The translations under genes and the position numbers were made by a program. Below are positions 63,458 through 64,000 of a DNA stretch of 64,000 nucleotides, in pieces; the first letter of the stretch is position 1; each line of letters starts with the position of its first letter. The notes below the pieces were generated by a model. That model was not told the DNA's origin, made no database searches, and saw only the letters and a program-made list of their open reading frames with translations. Source of the stretch: Aquimonas sp044377145 (GTDB lineage Bacteria; Pseudomonadota; Gammaproteobacteria; Xanthomonadales; Xanthomonadaceae); contig NZ_JBILJQ010000020.1 of the NCBI RefSeq assembly GCF_044377145.1, forward strand, positions 1-64,000. Direction: 5' to 3'.

Positions 63458-64000
63458 ATCTCGGCGCTGGCTACAGTCTGAACTATTCAACGGCGCTGCC
63501 GGCAAGCCCTCAAGCGCCCCTGTATGCGACGGTTCCGGCCACGGCAAACCCACTTGGCACCACCGAGGCCGTACTGCGTGAAACCACCAGCGGCCGCACC
63601 GCGGTGATGACGATGCAGGTCCTGCAGGCCATGGATCTTTGCCGCCAGTTTCAGCCCCTGGACCATCACGTACAGCAGGTGTGCAACCAGTTGGAGGGGC
63701 TGAAGGGCCAGGAAACAGCGGTGCGCGGAGTACTCGGTTCCCTGGTTGAGCGAGGCCTGATGCTGCGCGCAGAAACCTGGCTTGCCGAGCTTTCGAACGC
63801 CGGCAGAGCATCGTCACCCGCGCCCTTCCGCACCGTGTTCATCCGGACTCGGGAGCGGCCGCAGACCCTGCGTTCTCTGCTGGCGACCTTGGCGGAGCAC
63901 GAGCAGCGCTGGCGCTCAGGCCATCGCTACGTGCTGGTGGATTCATCCAGCGATCCCGCTGCCCACGGCCAGAACGCAGCTGCCCTGCGCGAATTTTCCG
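63454..64000 (+). CDS. N-terminal part of a probable glycosyltransferase-like protein (cut by the window end)
   Basis: The last 182 codons of the window stay open. The segment TAVMTMQVLQAMDLCRQFQP, then HHVQQVCNQLEGLKGQE and VRGVLGSLVERGLML (about residues 49-105), has the pattern of a PqqD-like winged helix. It is followed by FRTVFIRTRERPQTLRSLLA (about residues 125-145), which looks like the first strand and helix of a GT-A glycosyltransferase. The function is unproven because the catalytic part is missing. It overlaps the methyltransferase by four bases. Confidence 0.6.
   Translation, partial: MNLGAGYSLNYSTALPASPQAPLYATVPATANPLGTTEAVLRETTSGRTAVMTMQVLQAMDLCRQFQPLDHHVQQVCNQLEGLKGQETAVRGVLGSLVERGLMLRAETWLAELSNAGRASSPAPFRTVFIRTRERPQTLRSLLATLAEHEQRWRSGHRYVLVDSSSDPAAHGQNAAALREFS

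Overview
The window is one continuous chromosomal stretch of a high-GC gammaproteobacterium. The best placement is the Xanthomonadales/Lysobacterales. The reasons are the Xps-type order of the type II secretion genes (E-F-G-H-I-J-K-L-M-N-D, with no GspC and an XpsN-like protein), the plant-type glutamate-cysteine ligase, the paired DsbA genes beside cytochrome c4 and engB, and heptanucleotide repeats of the GGGATTC kind between genes. I saw no rRNA, tRNA, CRISPR array, insertion sequence or prophage. Species cannot be named from the sequence alone.

Region 1-12.9 kb (mixed core genes): class I fructose-bisphosphate aldolase with a strong terminator, a soluble chemoreceptor, a secreted reprolysin-like metalloprotease, a soluble lytic transglycosylase, a TauE/SafE permease, a TonB-dependent receptor with promoter and terminator, and a dsbA - endonuclease/phosphatase-fold - dsbA trio.

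Region 13-25.5 kb: cytochrome c4 and engB (divergent), a TPR-methyltransferase fusion, a CheZ-like phosphatase, an isolated oppA-oppB-like pair, an ExoD-family protein, glutamate-cysteine ligase, a SEC-C/UPF0149 protein, and a two-component pair that looks like the regulators of the proteobacterial dedicated sortase system, although no sortase is in the window.

Region 25.5-39 kb (accessory and regulatory): an ArsR repressor overlapping a cupin-DUF2867 fusion; a 59-codon entericidin gene; a remnant of an SGNH hydrolase; a TetR-controlled RND efflux pair; a MipA/OmpV protein; and a TetR-controlled operon (DUF2141 - SDR - TetR - alpha/beta-barrel protein) whose promoter carries two matching operators. 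An SGNH esterase and an alanine-type aminotransferase follow. Three different repressors here each sit next to a visible inverted-repeat operator.

Region 39-64 kb: purL and a small membrane protein, then the complete type II secretion operon, then a lipoprotein, two secreted proteins of unknown function and a parvulin-like chaperone. The window ends inside a Wzm/Wzt surface-polysaccharide export operon with a glycosyltransferase, a methyltransferase with a helical tail, and a truncated gene.

The main oddities are: a GspE that has lost all four zinc-binding cysteines; a 34-bp inverted repeat separating gspE from gspF; twin operators and a probable CTG start in the TetR operon; the CheZ-like DxxxQ protein; and the uncharacterised secreted proteins directly downstream of the secretion machine.
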